64,000 nucleotides of DNA, taken from Gemmatimonadaceae bacterium (GTDB taxonomy: Bacteria > Gemmatimonadota > Gemmatimonadetes > Gemmatimonadales > Gemmatimonadaceae). The translations under genes were made by a program, and so were the position numbers. The stretch spans positions 124,001 through 188,000 of the forward strand of contig DASXUN010000021.1 of the NCBI GenBank assembly GCA_036504815.1, read 5' to 3'. Below are positions 34,767-43,294 of the stretch, piece by piece; position 1 is the first letter of the stretch, and the number at the start of each line of letters is the position of its first letter. The notes under the pieces are model-generated. The model did no database searches and was not told the origin of the DNA. It saw only the letters and a program-made list of their open reading frames with translations.

Positions 34767-36211
34767 TGACGCAGCACGACCACGACGGGCACCACCCGGC
34801 CTCGGCGGCGGAGCTGGCCGTCGCCGAGGCGCGTGTCGAGGAAAAGAGCGCGACGCTGAAAAAGGAACTGGGCGTCGTGGACCTCGCGCTCACGCAGATC
34901 CTTTTCGTGGTCGGCCTCACCTGGATCGGGGTCGCTGGCAAGCTCGGGTCTTCCCACCTCGTCTTCTGGGTCCTCGCGCTGGCGTTCTTCTATCTGCCGT
35001 CAGCGGCCGTGGTGCTCTACTTGAACCGCCTGATGCCGCTCGAGGGTGGGCTGTATCAGTGGGCCAAGCTCGGGTTCAGCCAGACGGTCGGCTTCATGCT
35101 CGCGTGGAACCTCTGGCTCTACGTGATCGTGTTCACGTCGGAAGTCGGCCTGCAGGTCGCCACCTATCTGTCGTATGCCCTCGGGCCCAGGGCCGCGTGG
35201 ATGACCGAGAACGGCTGGTTCGTGGCGGGAGCATCCTTCGTGATCCTCACCTTGATGGTCATTGCCTCCACCATCGGCCTGTCGTTCAGCAAGTGGGTGC
35301 ACAACGTGGGCGGCGTGATGATGCTGGTCATCTTTGGTGCGCTCTTCATCCTGCCGTGGCTGGGCCTGGCGAGCGGTCACCTGAAGGAGTACCACCCGCT
35401 GCGCACCGCGGCGCCGGCACTGACGCTGCTCAACCTGAACATCCTGGCCAAGATGGGATTTGGCGCCTTCAGCGGCTTTGAGTACATGGCGATTCTAGCT
35501 GGTGAGACCCGGTCGCCGGCGCGTTCCGTCACCCGATCGGTGATCATCGCCGCCCCGATCATCGCCCTGATGTTTGTGCTTGGCACCGGCACGGTCGTGG
35601 CCTTCATCCCCGCCGATCAGATCGATCTCATCGGACCGCTGCCGCAGATCCTGCGCGTTGGCTTCGGACCGTTTGGTATTGCGGGACCGCTGGTCACCGT
35701 CGCCATCCTGATGTCGCTCGGCATGCGCATCGCGCAGGCCAGCGTGAGCTTCACCGCGGTCACGCGGTTGCCGATGGTGGCGGGGTGGGACCGCCTGCTC
35801 CCACCGTGGTTCAGCAAGCTGCACGACCGATATCGCACCCCCGTCAACTCCATCATCGTCGTCGGGGCCAGTTCCTTCGGCATCGCCCTGCTGAGCCTGA
35901 TCGGCGTGGGGCAGGCCGAGGCGTTCCAGTTGCTGTTCAATGCCAGCGGCATGTTCTACGCGCTGGCGTACGTCGTGATGTTCGCCATTCCGCTCTTCGG
36001 CCTGCGAGGCATCACGCCCGCCGCGCCGTGGTGGCTGAAGCTGGCGGCGTGGTCCGGCCTCATCATGACGCTGGCTTACGTCTTCTTCGCGATGTTCCCG
36101 ATCATTCAGGTGGAGAGTCCGCTCATCTTCGGCTTGAAGATCGCCGCGGTGGTGGCACTCATGAATCTCGTGGGATACGCCATCCTGCGCTCGGCGCGCG
36201 GGGCGCGCTGA
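34766..36211 (+). CDS. APC-family amino acid permease
   Basis: 481 residues, about 12 transmembrane helices after a cytoplasmic His/Ala/Glu-rich N-terminus of about 35 residues. Helix 1 (LTQILFVVGLTWIGVAG) and the helix 6 region (ILAKMGFGAFSGFEYMAILAGETRSPARSV) match the APC superfamily core, with a Glu typical of amino acid antiporters and permeases. Last gene of the creatininase-PanE-SDR-M20-APC operon; the ATG overlaps the peptidase stop and has GGGAG five bases upstream. It probably imports the peptide or cyclic amide used by the operon (inference). Confidence 0.87.
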   Translation: MTQHDHDGHHPASAAELAVAEARVEEKSATLKKELGVVDLALTQILFVVGLTWIGVAGKLGSSHLVFWVLALAFFYLPSAAVVLYLNRLMPLEGGLYQWAKLGFSQTVGFMLAWNLWLYVIVFTSEVGLQVATYLSYALGPRAAWMTENGWFVAGASFVILTLMVIASTIGLSFSKWVHNVGGVMMLVIFGALFILPWLGLASGHLKEYHPLRTAAPALTLLNLNILAKMGFGAFSGFEYMAILAGETRSPARSVTRSVIIAAPIIALMFVLGTGTVVAFIPADQIDLIGPLPQILRVGFGPFGIAGPLVTVAILMSLGMRIAQASVSFTAVTRLPMVAGWDRLLPPWFSKLHDRYRTPVNSIIVVGASSFGIALLSLIGVGQAEAFQLLFNASGMFYALAYVVMFAIPLFGLRGITPAAPWWLKLAAWSGLIMTLAYVFFAMFPIIQVESPLIFGLKIAAVVALMNLVGYAILRSARGAR

Positions 36212-36370
36212 GCCCTCGTCAGGTAAATCGACCGGTTTCGTCGGGTGAAGCGCGGTTGCCGACCCCTTCGATTCACCCCAGAATTGACAGGTCCGAATCG
36301 CGGGCTGATTCACTGTTCCTCCGTCGCACGTCCACCGTCGCCGGTTCACGCAACGGCATCGGAGAATGTC

Positions 36371-36613
36371 ATGGATCGCACCGAACTCCAGCAGCGCGTC
36401 ACCAGGGTCGTCGCGCGCGTTCTCGGCATCGACGCTGGCGAAGTGCTCCCCACGTCGAACTTTGTGTTCGACCTCGGGGCTGATTCCTTGAAGAGCGTCG
36501 AGCTCGTCGCCGGCTTCGAGGAGGAGTTCAGCATCGAGATGGATGAGGACAAGGCCCGCGAGGTCCAGACCGTTGACGGGGCCGTGGACTTCATCGCGCA
36601 GTATGTGACCTGA
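36371..36613 (+). CDS. Acyl carrier protein
   Basis: 80 residues with the phosphopantetheine motif FDLGADSLKSVELVAGFEEEF and the acidic helices of a type II acyl carrier protein. ATG 36371 has GGAG six bases upstream. A perfect -35 TTGACA sits at 36284-36289 but its -10 (GATTCA at a 17-bp spacing) is weak. No fab genes are adjacent; instead the NDP-forming acyl-CoA synthetase gene begins 30 bp downstream, so it may serve a specialised acyl transfer and not bulk fatty acid synthesis (inference). Confidence 0.9.
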   Translation: MDRTELQQRVTRVVARVLGIDAGEVLPTSNFVFDLGADSLKSVELVAGFEEEFSIEMDEDKAREVQTVDGAVDFIAQYVT

Positions 36614-36643
36614 ACAGCACGCGGCAGCCCTCTTGGAGGCGCC

Positions 36644-38785
36644 ATGCCTGCATCTTCCGGCCCGGGCACCGACCGGCTCGGGCCGATCTTTTCTCCACGG
36701 TCCGTGGCAGTCGTCGGCGCGACACGCGTGCCCGGTACGGTGCCGTTCGACATCTTCAGCAACATCCTGAAGGACGACTTCCAGGGGACCATCTACCCGG
36801 TCAGCCCGAGTGCCAGGTCCATTGCGGGCGTCAAGGCGTACAAGTACGTCCTCGACATTCCGGACCCCGTCGATCTCGCGGTCATCGTTTTCCCCAGCAG
36901 CGTCGTGAAGCTGGCCCTCGAACAGTGCGGCCAGAAGGGCGTGAAGGGCCTCATCATCATCAGCGCCGGCTTCCGCGAGGTGGGCGGCGCCGGGGTCCAG
37001 CGGGAAGAGGAGATCGTGCAGATCGCCCGCAGGTACGGGATGCCTTTCATCGGCCCGAATTGCCTCGGCGTCATCAACACCGATCCCGACGTCCACCTCA
37101 ATGCGTCGTTTGCGCGTCGCATGCCCGCCGAAGGGTCCATTGGCTTCCTCTCCCAGAGCGGCGCGCTGTGCACCGCGGTGCTCGATTACGCGCACGCGAA
37201 GAACATCGGCTTCTCCAAGTTCATTTCGTTTGGCAACAAGGCCGATATCAGCGACATCGACCTGATGCTGGCCCTCAAGGATGACCCGAAGACCAGGGTC
37301 ATCCTGATGTACCTCGAGGAGATGACGCACGGCGCGGCGTTCGTCGACGCGGCGCGGCGCATCATCCACGAGGCCGGCAAGCCCGTGCTGGTCCTGAAGT
37401 CCGGCCGCACGCGGCAAGGCGCCTCGGCCGCCGCGTCGCACACCGGCTCCCTTGCCGCGAGCGACGAGATCGTGGACGCCGCGCTGAAGCAGGCCGGGGT
37501 CATCCGCTGCCAGACGATCGAGGAGATGTTCAACAACGCGATCGCGCTCACGTACCAGCCGCTCCCCAGGGGACGCCGCGTCGCCATCATCACGAATGCC
37601 GGCGGTCCCGGCGTGCTGACCACGGATGCGGCGGTGCACGAGGGGCTCGAACTCGCGACGTTCTCCGACCAGACCCGCGACATCTTCAAGCGCTCGCTCC
37701 CGGTCACGGCCAATATCAAGAATCCGGTCGATGTCATCGGCGACGCGCGCGCCGATCGCTATCGCGTCGCGATGGGAAGCGCTCTCGAGGATGACAACGT
37801 CGACGGCGCGCTGGTGATACTCACCCCGCAGTCGATGACGGACATTGACACCATCGCCGAGGAGGTGTGCAACGTCGCGTCCGCGCACGACAAGCCGACG
37901 TACACGTCATTCATGGGCGAGACGGATGTCGCATCCGGCATCGGCATTCTCCAACGGCGCAACATTCCGCATTACATCCTCCCCGAATCGATGTGCCGCG
38001 CCTTTGCGCGCGCGCATGACTTCAGCGTCGAGCAGCATCGCACGATTACCCCCGCCCGGCAGTTCACCGACATCGACCGCGATGCCGCGCACGCCGTGCT
38101 GGATGCTTACGTCACGTCGGGCCGTTCCTATCTGACGCCTGCCGATGCCATGCGGGTGCTCGAGGCATATCGGCTGCCGGTCCTGCGCAGCGGGATCGCC
38201 ACGACCGCTGAGGACGCCGCACGCGTCGCGGCGCAGGTGGGGTTTCCGGTGGCGATGAAGGTGGAGTCGGCAGATGTCATTCATAAGTTCGATATCGGCG
38301 CGGTCGTGCTGGGCCTCGACAGTCCCGGCGCCGCGGCGTCGGCCCACGACGTCATCCTGGCCAAGGTCCGGGCGCATCAGCCGGACGCGCGCATCGACGG
38401 CGTCTTCATCCAGCAGATGGCGGGACCGGGCGAGGAAGTGATCCTCGGCGTCAAGCGCGACCCGGCCTTCGGCGCCGTCGTGATGTTCGGCCTGGGCGGC
38501 ATCTTCGTCGAGATCTTCCGCGACGTCGCGTTCCGGATCGCGCCGATTCCCGTCGAGCACATTCGCGCCATGATGCACGAAGTGAAGGCCTTCCCAATGC
38601 TCGCCGGCGCTCGCGGACGTCCGCATCGCGACATCGCCGCACTCGAGGAATGCCTGCAGCGCCTGTCGCAGCTCGCCGTGGACTGCCCGCAGATTCAGGA
38701 ACTCGACATCAACCCCCTCATCGTCCGCGATCAGGGCAGCGGCTGCGCCGTCGCCGACGCAAGGATTCTGGTCTCCCTCCCCTAA
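36644..38785 (+). CDS. NDP-forming acetate/acyl-CoA ligase (fused alpha-beta)
   Basis: 713 residues. CoA-binding domain (SPRSVAVVGATRVPGTVPFDIF), ligase-CoA domains with GPNCLGVIN and the phospho-His loop AASHTGSLAASDE, then the ATP-grasp subunit (TPADAMRVLEAYRLPVLRSG, VAMKVESADVIHKFDIGAVVLG, VEIFRDVAFRIAPI). The order is that of fused ACD enzymes, which convert acyl-CoA, ADP and phosphate to acid, CoA and ATP or the reverse. This would yield ATP from acyl-CoA during fermentation, in keeping with the anaerobic genes nearby. ATG 36644 has GGAGG six bases upstream. Acyl chain specificity is unknown. Confidence 0.88.
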   Translation: MPASSGPGTDRLGPIFSPRSVAVVGATRVPGTVPFDIFSNILKDDFQGTIYPVSPSARSIAGVKAYKYVLDIPDPVDLAVIVFPSSVVKLALEQCGQKGVKGLIIISAGFREVGGAGVQREEEIVQIARRYGMPFIGPNCLGVINTDPDVHLNASFARRMPAEGSIGFLSQSGALCTAVLDYAHAKNIGFSKFISFGNKADISDIDLMLALKDDPKTRVILMYLEEMTHGAAFVDAARRIIHEAGKPVLVLKSGRTRQGASAAASHTGSLAASDEIVDAALKQAGVIRCQTIEEMFNNAIALTYQPLPRGRRVAIITNAGGPGVLTTDAAVHEGLELATFSDQTRDIFKRSLPVTANIKNPVDVIGDARADRYRVAMGSALEDDNVDGALVILTPQSMTDIDTIAEEVCNVASAHDKPTYTSFMGETDVASGIGILQRRNIPHYILPESMCRAFARAHDFSVEQHRTITPARQFTDIDRDAAHAVLDAYVTSGRSYLTPADAMRVLEAYRLPVLRSGIATTAEDAARVAAQVGFPVAMKVESADVIHKFDIGAVVLGLDSPGAAASAHDVILAKVRAHQPDARIDGVFIQQMAGPGEEVILGVKRDPAFGAVVMFGLGGIFVEIFRDVAFRIAPIPVEHIRAMMHEVKAFPMLAGARGRPHRDIAALEECLQRLSQLAVDCPQIQELDINPLIVRDQGSGCAVADARILVSLP

Positions 38786-38803
38786 CCCCGTCCCCATTGT
38801 AGT

Positions 38804-38858
38804 CTGTTGTCTTTCTGTTGTCTCTCTGTTGTCTCTCTGTTGTCTCTCTGTTTTCTCT
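38804..38858. repeat. 11-bp tandem repeat array, locus 2 (5 units), upstream of nagB
   Basis: Units CTGTTGTCTTT, three times CTGTTGTCTCT, and CTGTTTTCTCT in 11-bp phase, ending 11 bp before the nagB ATG. Unlike the other loci, here the CTGTTG strand is the coding strand of both neighbouring genes and the array occupies the leader of the downstream gene. Confidence 0.95.
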
Positions 38859-38869
38859 CTGCTTTTACT

Positions 38870-39676
38870 ATGCGCATCATCATTCACGACACTTACGAGG
38901 CGATGAGCAAGTGGACCGCTCACACCATCGCCACCAAGATCAACGCCTTCAATCCGGCCAAGGACCGTCCGTTCGTCCTCGGCCTGCCGACCGGCTCCTC
39001 ACCCATCGGGACCTACCAGCACCTGGTCAGCCTGCACCGGCAGGGCAAGGTCTCGTTCAAGCACGTCGTCACGTTCAACATGGACGAATACGTCGGGCTG
39101 CCTGAGACGCACCCGGAGAGCTACCATCACTTCATGTGGCACCATCTCTTCAGCCACGTGGACATCCCCCAGGAGAATGTCAACATCCTGAACGGCAACG
39201 CCCGCGATCTGGAGGAAGAGTGCGACGACTACGAGGAGCGCATCCGGAAGATCGGCGGCATCCAGCTCTTTCTCGGCGGCATCGGGGCCGACGGCCACAT
39301 CGCGTTCAATGAACCGGGTTCGTCGCTCTCCTCGCGCACGCGCATCAAGACGCTGACGCATGACACGCGCGTGGCCAATGCCCGATTCTTCGGCAACGAT
39401 CCGAACAAGGTGCCCAAGACGGCGTTGACCGTGGGCGTCGGCACCGTGATGGACGCGCACGAGGTGATGATCCTGGTCAGCGGTCATGGCAAGGCGCGCG
39501 CGCTGCAGAAGGTGGTCGAGGAGGGCGTCAATCACATGTGGACCGTCTCCCAGTTGCAGCTGCATCGCCACGGCATGATCATCTGCGACGAGGAGTCCAC
39601 CTATGAGCTGAAGGTGGGAACGGTGAAGTACTTCAAGGACATCGAAGGCGAAAACCTCAAGCTGCCGGTACTCTGA
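38870..39676 (+). CDS. nagB: Glucosamine-6-phosphate deaminase
   Basis: 268 residues, the usual NagB length. [18 protein letters not shown] (phosphate loop), FNMDEYVGL (catalytic Asp), [24 protein letters not shown] (catalytic His/Glu lid and phosphate-binding Ser/Arg) and the C-terminal allosteric region are all present. It converts glucosamine-6-phosphate to fructose-6-phosphate and ammonia. ATG 38870 was chosen because upstream frames run into the 11-bp array; there is no Shine-Dalgarno in front of it. The gene for a DUF4954 protein follows 15 bp downstream. Confidence 0.95.
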   Translation: MRIIIHDTYEAMSKWTAHTIATKINAFNPAKDRPFVLGLPTGSSPIGTYQHLVSLHRQGKVSFKHVVTFNMDEYVGLPETHPESYHHFMWHHLFSHVDIPQENVNILNGNARDLEEECDDYEERIRKIGGIQLFLGGIGADGHIAFNEPGSSLSSRTRIKTLTHDTRVANARFFGNDPNKVPKTALTVGVGTVMDAHEVMILVSGHGKARALQKVVEEGVNHMWTVSQLQLHRHGMIICDEESTYELKVGTVKYFKDIEGENLKLPVL

Positions 39677-39691
39677 CCTTCCGAATCACCC

Positions 39692-41668
39692 ATGCCCTCC
39701 CCGACGCAGGCGCAGATCGAGCAACTGAAGACGCAGGGATGCAGTGCCACGGATTGGTCGAAGCTGTCGATCGACGCCGGCGCCGACCTGACGCGGATTC
39801 GCAACGCGCACTTTCACGGCGTCGTGGTGGTCGGCGTCAACCGGGGACATGCGACGGTGGACGGCGTTGAGCTGCCGTGCGGCATCTTCGACGCGACCGT
39901 GGCCGACTGCACCATCGGGGCCAACGTCCGCATCGCGCGCGTTGGCTCGGTCGTGGCCCGCTGCCAGATCGACGACGGCGCCGTCATCCAGGATGTGGCG
40001 TCACTCACGACGGACGCGAATTGCACCTTCGGCGCCGGCATGGGGATCGAGGCGGTCAACGAAGGAGGCGGACGAACGGTACGCCTCGTGCCGGGACTCA
40101 CGGCGCAGTTCGCCTACCTGCAGGCATTCCGACTGCATTCGGAGGAATTGCGCCGCGCCCTGGGGCGGCTGGTCGACGCGGAGGTGGCGGCCGCGCGGAG
40201 TGATCGAGGGCTCGTTGGCGCCAACGCCCGCGTCTTGCACTGCGGACTGATCAGAAACGTCGCCATCGGCCCGCATGCGATGGTTCGCGGGGCGGCGTTG
40301 CTCGAGGACGGCACCATCTTGAGCTGCTCCGAGCATCCCACCGTGGTCGGCGAAGCCGTCCAGGCTCGGCACTTCGTCATTGCCGAGGGCGCCAGCGTCA
40401 CCGGCGGCGCGTTGCTGGAAAAGGTCTTCGTCGGGCAGGCATGCCGGGTTGGCAAGCAGTTCTCGGCGGAGCACGCCCTGTTCTTCGCCAACTGTGAGCT
40501 CTTTCACGGCGAAGCGGTGTCGGTATTCGGTGGCCCGTATACTGTCACGCATCACAAGGGGACCCTGCTGATCGCCGCCGGGTTCTCGTTCTACAACGCA
40601 GGATCCGGAACCAACCAGAGCAACCATATGTACAAGCTCGGCCCCGTCCACCAGGGCGTGTTCGAGCGCGGCACCAAGACGGGCTCATTCGCCTATGTGC
40701 TGCACGAGACCCACATTGGCGCATTCAGCGTGGTCATCGGCAAGCACTATGCGAACATCAACACGCCCGACCTGCCATTCACGTATATCCATGAGGTGAA
40801 CGGCCAGTCGGAGATGATTCCCGGCATGAACCTCGCCTCGGTCGGCACGGTGCGCGACGGCGAGAAGTGGCCCAAGCGGGATGGGCGCAAGGGGAAGGTC
40901 CGGCGTGACCTCATTTCGTTCGGGGTGTTCACGCCGTTCACCGTGGAGAAGATGCGTGCCGGGCGTTCCCTGCTCCGGCGGCTGCACGAGACCACGCCCA
41001 AGGAAAAGCTTTCGGTGCAGTACGGCGGCGTGGCGATCAAGCGCCTGCTGCTGCGGAAGGGGGCCAAGTACTATGCCCACGGTGTGACGCGATACCTGAA
41101 CGGCCGCGTGCTCGATCGCATCGAACGGGCCGGGGCGAAGACGTGGCTGGAAGTGCAGCACGCCCTGCGGCATGTGTCCGCGCTGCGCCAGCCTCTCGCG
41201 TGGACCGACGTCGGGGGGCTGCTGATGCCCGTCGAGCGACTGCAGGCACTGGAGCAGGAAATCGTGTCGGGTGCGCTTGCGTCGCTGGATGCGGTGCAGC
41301 GGCGGTTCGCTGAGATCGCCGCGCTATCGGACGCCGACGAGTGGGAGTACGTCTGCGCCGCGTTCGCCGAGGATCAGGGATGCGCCCCGGAGGCGCTGAC
41401 GCGAGAACAGGCGGAAACGATCCTCGCCGCCCACGATGAAGCGGCTGCGGCCCTGCACGCGATGGTGCTCGATGACTCCCGCAAGGAGTTCGGTGCCTTC
41501 GCCCGCATTGGCTTCGGGCTCGGGATGTCGGAGGAGGACCGAATGGCCGACTTCACCGCCGTTCGCGGCAGCGCCGACACCAACGCGGTCGTGCAGAAGC
41601 TGGTCAGCGAGCAGGCTGCCATGACCGAGCGCTCCGGGCGACTAAGCGCACTGCTGGCGACGTTCTGA
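39692..41668 (+). CDS. DUF4954 family protein with left-handed beta-helix
   Basis: 658 residues. The N-terminus (AQIEQLKTQGCSATDWSKL) and GAGMGIEAVNEGGGRTVRLVPGLTAQFAYLQA match the DUF4954 family as I know it from Bacteroidota. Hexapeptide-type repeats (IGANVRIARVGSVVARCQIDDGAVI; GPHAMVRGAALLEDGTILSC) indicate a beta-helix over about residues 60-330. A helical C-terminal domain follows. No acyltransferase active site can be named, and its biochemical role is not known to me. It is coupled to nagB with a 15-bp gap, suggesting an amino-sugar or nucleotide-sugar related role. Confidence 0.8.
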   Translation: MPSPTQAQIEQLKTQGCSATDWSKLSIDAGADLTRIRNAHFHGVVVVGVNRGHATVDGVELPCGIFDATVADCTIGANVRIARVGSVVARCQIDDGAVIQDVASLTTDANCTFGAGMGIEAVNEGGGRTVRLVPGLTAQFAYLQAFRLHSEELRRALGRLVDAEVAAARSDRGLVGANARVLHCGLIRNVAIGPHAMVRGAALLEDGTILSCSEHPTVVGEAVQARHFVIAEGASVTGGALLEKVFVGQACRVGKQFSAEHALFFANCELFHGEAVSVFGGPYTVTHHKGTLLIAAGFSFYNAGSGTNQSNHMYKLGPVHQGVFERGTKTGSFAYVLHETHIGAFSVVIGKHYANINTPDLPFTYIHEVNGQSEMIPGMNLASVGTVRDGEKWPKRDGRKGKVRRDLISFGVFTPFTVEKMRAGRSLLRRLHETTPKEKLSVQYGGVAIKRLLLRKGAKYYAHGVTRYLNGRVLDRIERAGAKTWLEVQHALRHVSALRQPLAWTDVGGLLMPVERLQALEQEIVSGALASLDAVQRRFAEIAALSDADEWEYVCAAFAEDQGCAPEALTREQAETILAAHDEAAAALHAMVLDDSRKEFGAFARIGFGLGMSEEDRMADFTAVRGSADTNAVVQKLVSEQAAMTERSGRLSALLATF

Positions 41669-41706
41669 ATATCCGACGGGCGCCGGCTACCGCTGGCGCC
41701 CGTCGC

Positions 41707-42123
41707 TCATCCCTGCTCGCCCGCGTACGCCGGCGAATCGTCCCCCTCTGGACTCGGCGGCAGGAATCCCAGGTCCACGCACATGCCCTCCATTGCATCG
41801 GGAAGGAGGGCGGGAAAGAACAGGAACCCCTGCAGGAGGATCAGCGGACGTGCGCGGCGTCCCGTGCCGGCATAGCGGTACCGCGCCCAGAGTTCGTAGG
41901 CAAACACCACGAGTCCGCAGGCCGCCGCGATGACGCACCATGTCGTGGCGGCAATCCGCCACGGCAGGACGATGGCCATCCAGAGTCCGATGGCATACGA
42001 CGTCGCCAGGCCAAGCGTCCGCATACCGCGCATCGCCCGATTCGAGACGATGAAGCACCCCAGGAACAGGGTGATGCCGAACAGCATCATGGCCCACATG
42101 ATGTCGACGTACCAGATCGTCAC
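41707..42123 (-). CDS. Small four-helix membrane protein, function unknown
   Basis: 138 residues. Four hydrophobic segments (MWAMMLFGITLFLGCFIVS, LGLATSYAIGLWMAIVLPW, TTWCVIAAACGLVVFAYELWA, PLILLQGFLFFPALLP) with short polar connectors and a Pro/Glu/Asp-rich tail. The GTG at 42123 has GGAG five bases upstream and is preferred to a longer frame lacking hydrophobic sequence. No family is recognised. It lies 82 bp after the epimerase stop on the same strand. Confidence 0.55.
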   Translation of the reverse strand: MTIWYVDIMWAMMLFGITLFLGCFIVSNRAMRGMRTLGLATSYAIGLWMAIVLPWRIAATTWCVIAAACGLVVFAYELWARYRYAGTGRRARPLILLQGFLFFPALLPDAMEGMCVDLGFLPPSPEGDDSPAYAGEQG

Positions 42124-42205
42124 GAGCGCTCCGGAGTGGGGTGCGAACAGCGGAGGGGGACAGCGCGCCCACAAGATGCGGTTCGACCGCCACCCGCGCC
42201 AGCGT

Positions 42206-43153
42206 TCAGGGCTGCAGTCGGCCGGGGTACATCGTGGCGACTGCCTCGCGTGCCGCCTCGAGCGCGCTGTAGCGCGGCGCGAAACCGAGCCGTCGGCACG
42301 CCTTCTCGATGCTCGCGTGCGGTGCGTGCAGGATGTGGTCCCGCGTGATCGCGGCGCTGCGAGCACTCACGGTCTCCTGCCAGGCCTCCCACGGCAAGAA
42401 GTCCAGCCGCGCGGTTTGCCCAAACCACCCCGCGGCCGCTTCCGCATAGGCGCGCATCGTCACCGGCTGCGCCGCCGCCACGTGAAAGGCCTCGCCAACG
42501 GCGGCGTCTGGCTGCGCCACAGCGCAGGCAAACGCCTGGGCCACGTCGTCCGCGTGCACGTGCTGCAGGGTCGCCAGGCCATCGTCGGGCAGCGTGACCA
42601 TTTCCCCCGCCGCCAGCGCCGCGAAGACGCTTTCGTCGAGATGACCCGCCGGATTGATGGGCCACCAGCCGGGACCCGTGATGTGACCGGGGTGCAGGAT
42701 CGTGGCCGGAAATCCACTCGCGGCGGCCTCGAGCAGCAGGCGCTCGATTGCCGCTTTCTGGATGCCATACTCGCCGAAGGGCTCGCGCAGCGCCGTCTCG
42801 TCATACGGTCGCGTGCGCGGATTGCCGTGCACCCACAGCGTCCCGCAATGCACGAAGAGTCCGACGCGGCCCCGCAGTGCGTCGATCAGCCGTGTGGCGG
42901 ACGACGGGGTGAAGCAAAGCAGATCAACCACGACATCACCCCGTAGTGTGGCAATCGCCGTGCCGAACGATCCTTCACGCTCGGCGACGGTACGATCGAG
43001 GCGGCAATGCGCCACCGCCTGCCACTCCCCGGCGGGCTGATACGGCAGGCGCTCGCCGCGGGACACGGCCACGACGTCGTGTCCCGCGCAGACCAGTCGT
43101 GGCACGAGCCACGTCCCGATGTGTCCGGTCGCTCCGATGACGACAATGCGCAC
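42206..43153 (-). CDS. NAD-dependent epimerase/dehydratase family protein
   Basis: 315 residues. An extended SDR starting RIVVIGATGHIGTWLVPRL (GxxGxxG). The usual Tyr-x3-Lys position reads YGIQKAAIERLL, which fits YxxxK. PGHITGPGWWP and the C-terminal substrate domain are typical. The GTG at 43153 was chosen, since a start at 43210 would place the mtrB terminator inside the gene. The substrate, probably a nucleotide sugar or isoflavone-type molecule, is unknown. Confidence 0.78.
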   Translation of the reverse strand: MRIVVIGATGHIGTWLVPRLVCAGHDVVAVSRGERLPYQPAGEWQAVAHCRLDRTVAEREGSFGTAIATLRGDVVVDLLCFTPSSATRLIDALRGRVGLFVHCGTLWVHGNPRTRPYDETALREPFGEYGIQKAAIERLLLEAAASGFPATILHPGHITGPGWWPINPAGHLDESVFAALAAGEMVTLPDDGLATLQHVHADDVAQAFACAVAQPDAAVGEAFHVAAAQPVTMRAYAEAAAGWFGQTARLDFLPWEAWQETVSARSAAITRDHILHAPHASIEKACRRLGFAPRYSALEAAREAVATMYPGRLQP

Positions 43154-43191
43154 GCGGTGCTCGTTGATGGCTGACCACACAACAATACGAA

Positions 43192-43219
43192 GTCCCCCGG
43201 GTGTTGCCACCCGGGGGAC
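43192..43219 (-). terminator. Rho-independent-like terminator downstream of mtrB
   Basis: A 12-bp stem (43192-43203 with 43208-43219, GTCCCCCGGGTG type) with loop TTGC. On the minus strand it is followed by the T-rich TTCGTATTGTTGTG. It lies 76 bp beyond the mtrB stop and before the epimerase start. Confidence 0.8.
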
Positions 43220-43294
43220 CTCGTCGCTTCTCCCTCACCGCTCGCGAATCCCTGCTGTCAGGAGCATCAGGCGATTCGCCGCGGTCCAGCCGGC

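Noticed and set aside
35495-37888. A 797-codon minus-strand frame across the APC, ACP and acyl-CoA ligase genes
   Set aside because: It crosses three convincing plus-strand genes and encodes charged low-complexity sequence without motifs.
43153-43210. Upstream start of the epimerase gene at GTG 43210
   Set aside because: It would include the mtrB terminator hairpin in the coding region and add 19 residues before the Rossmann motif.
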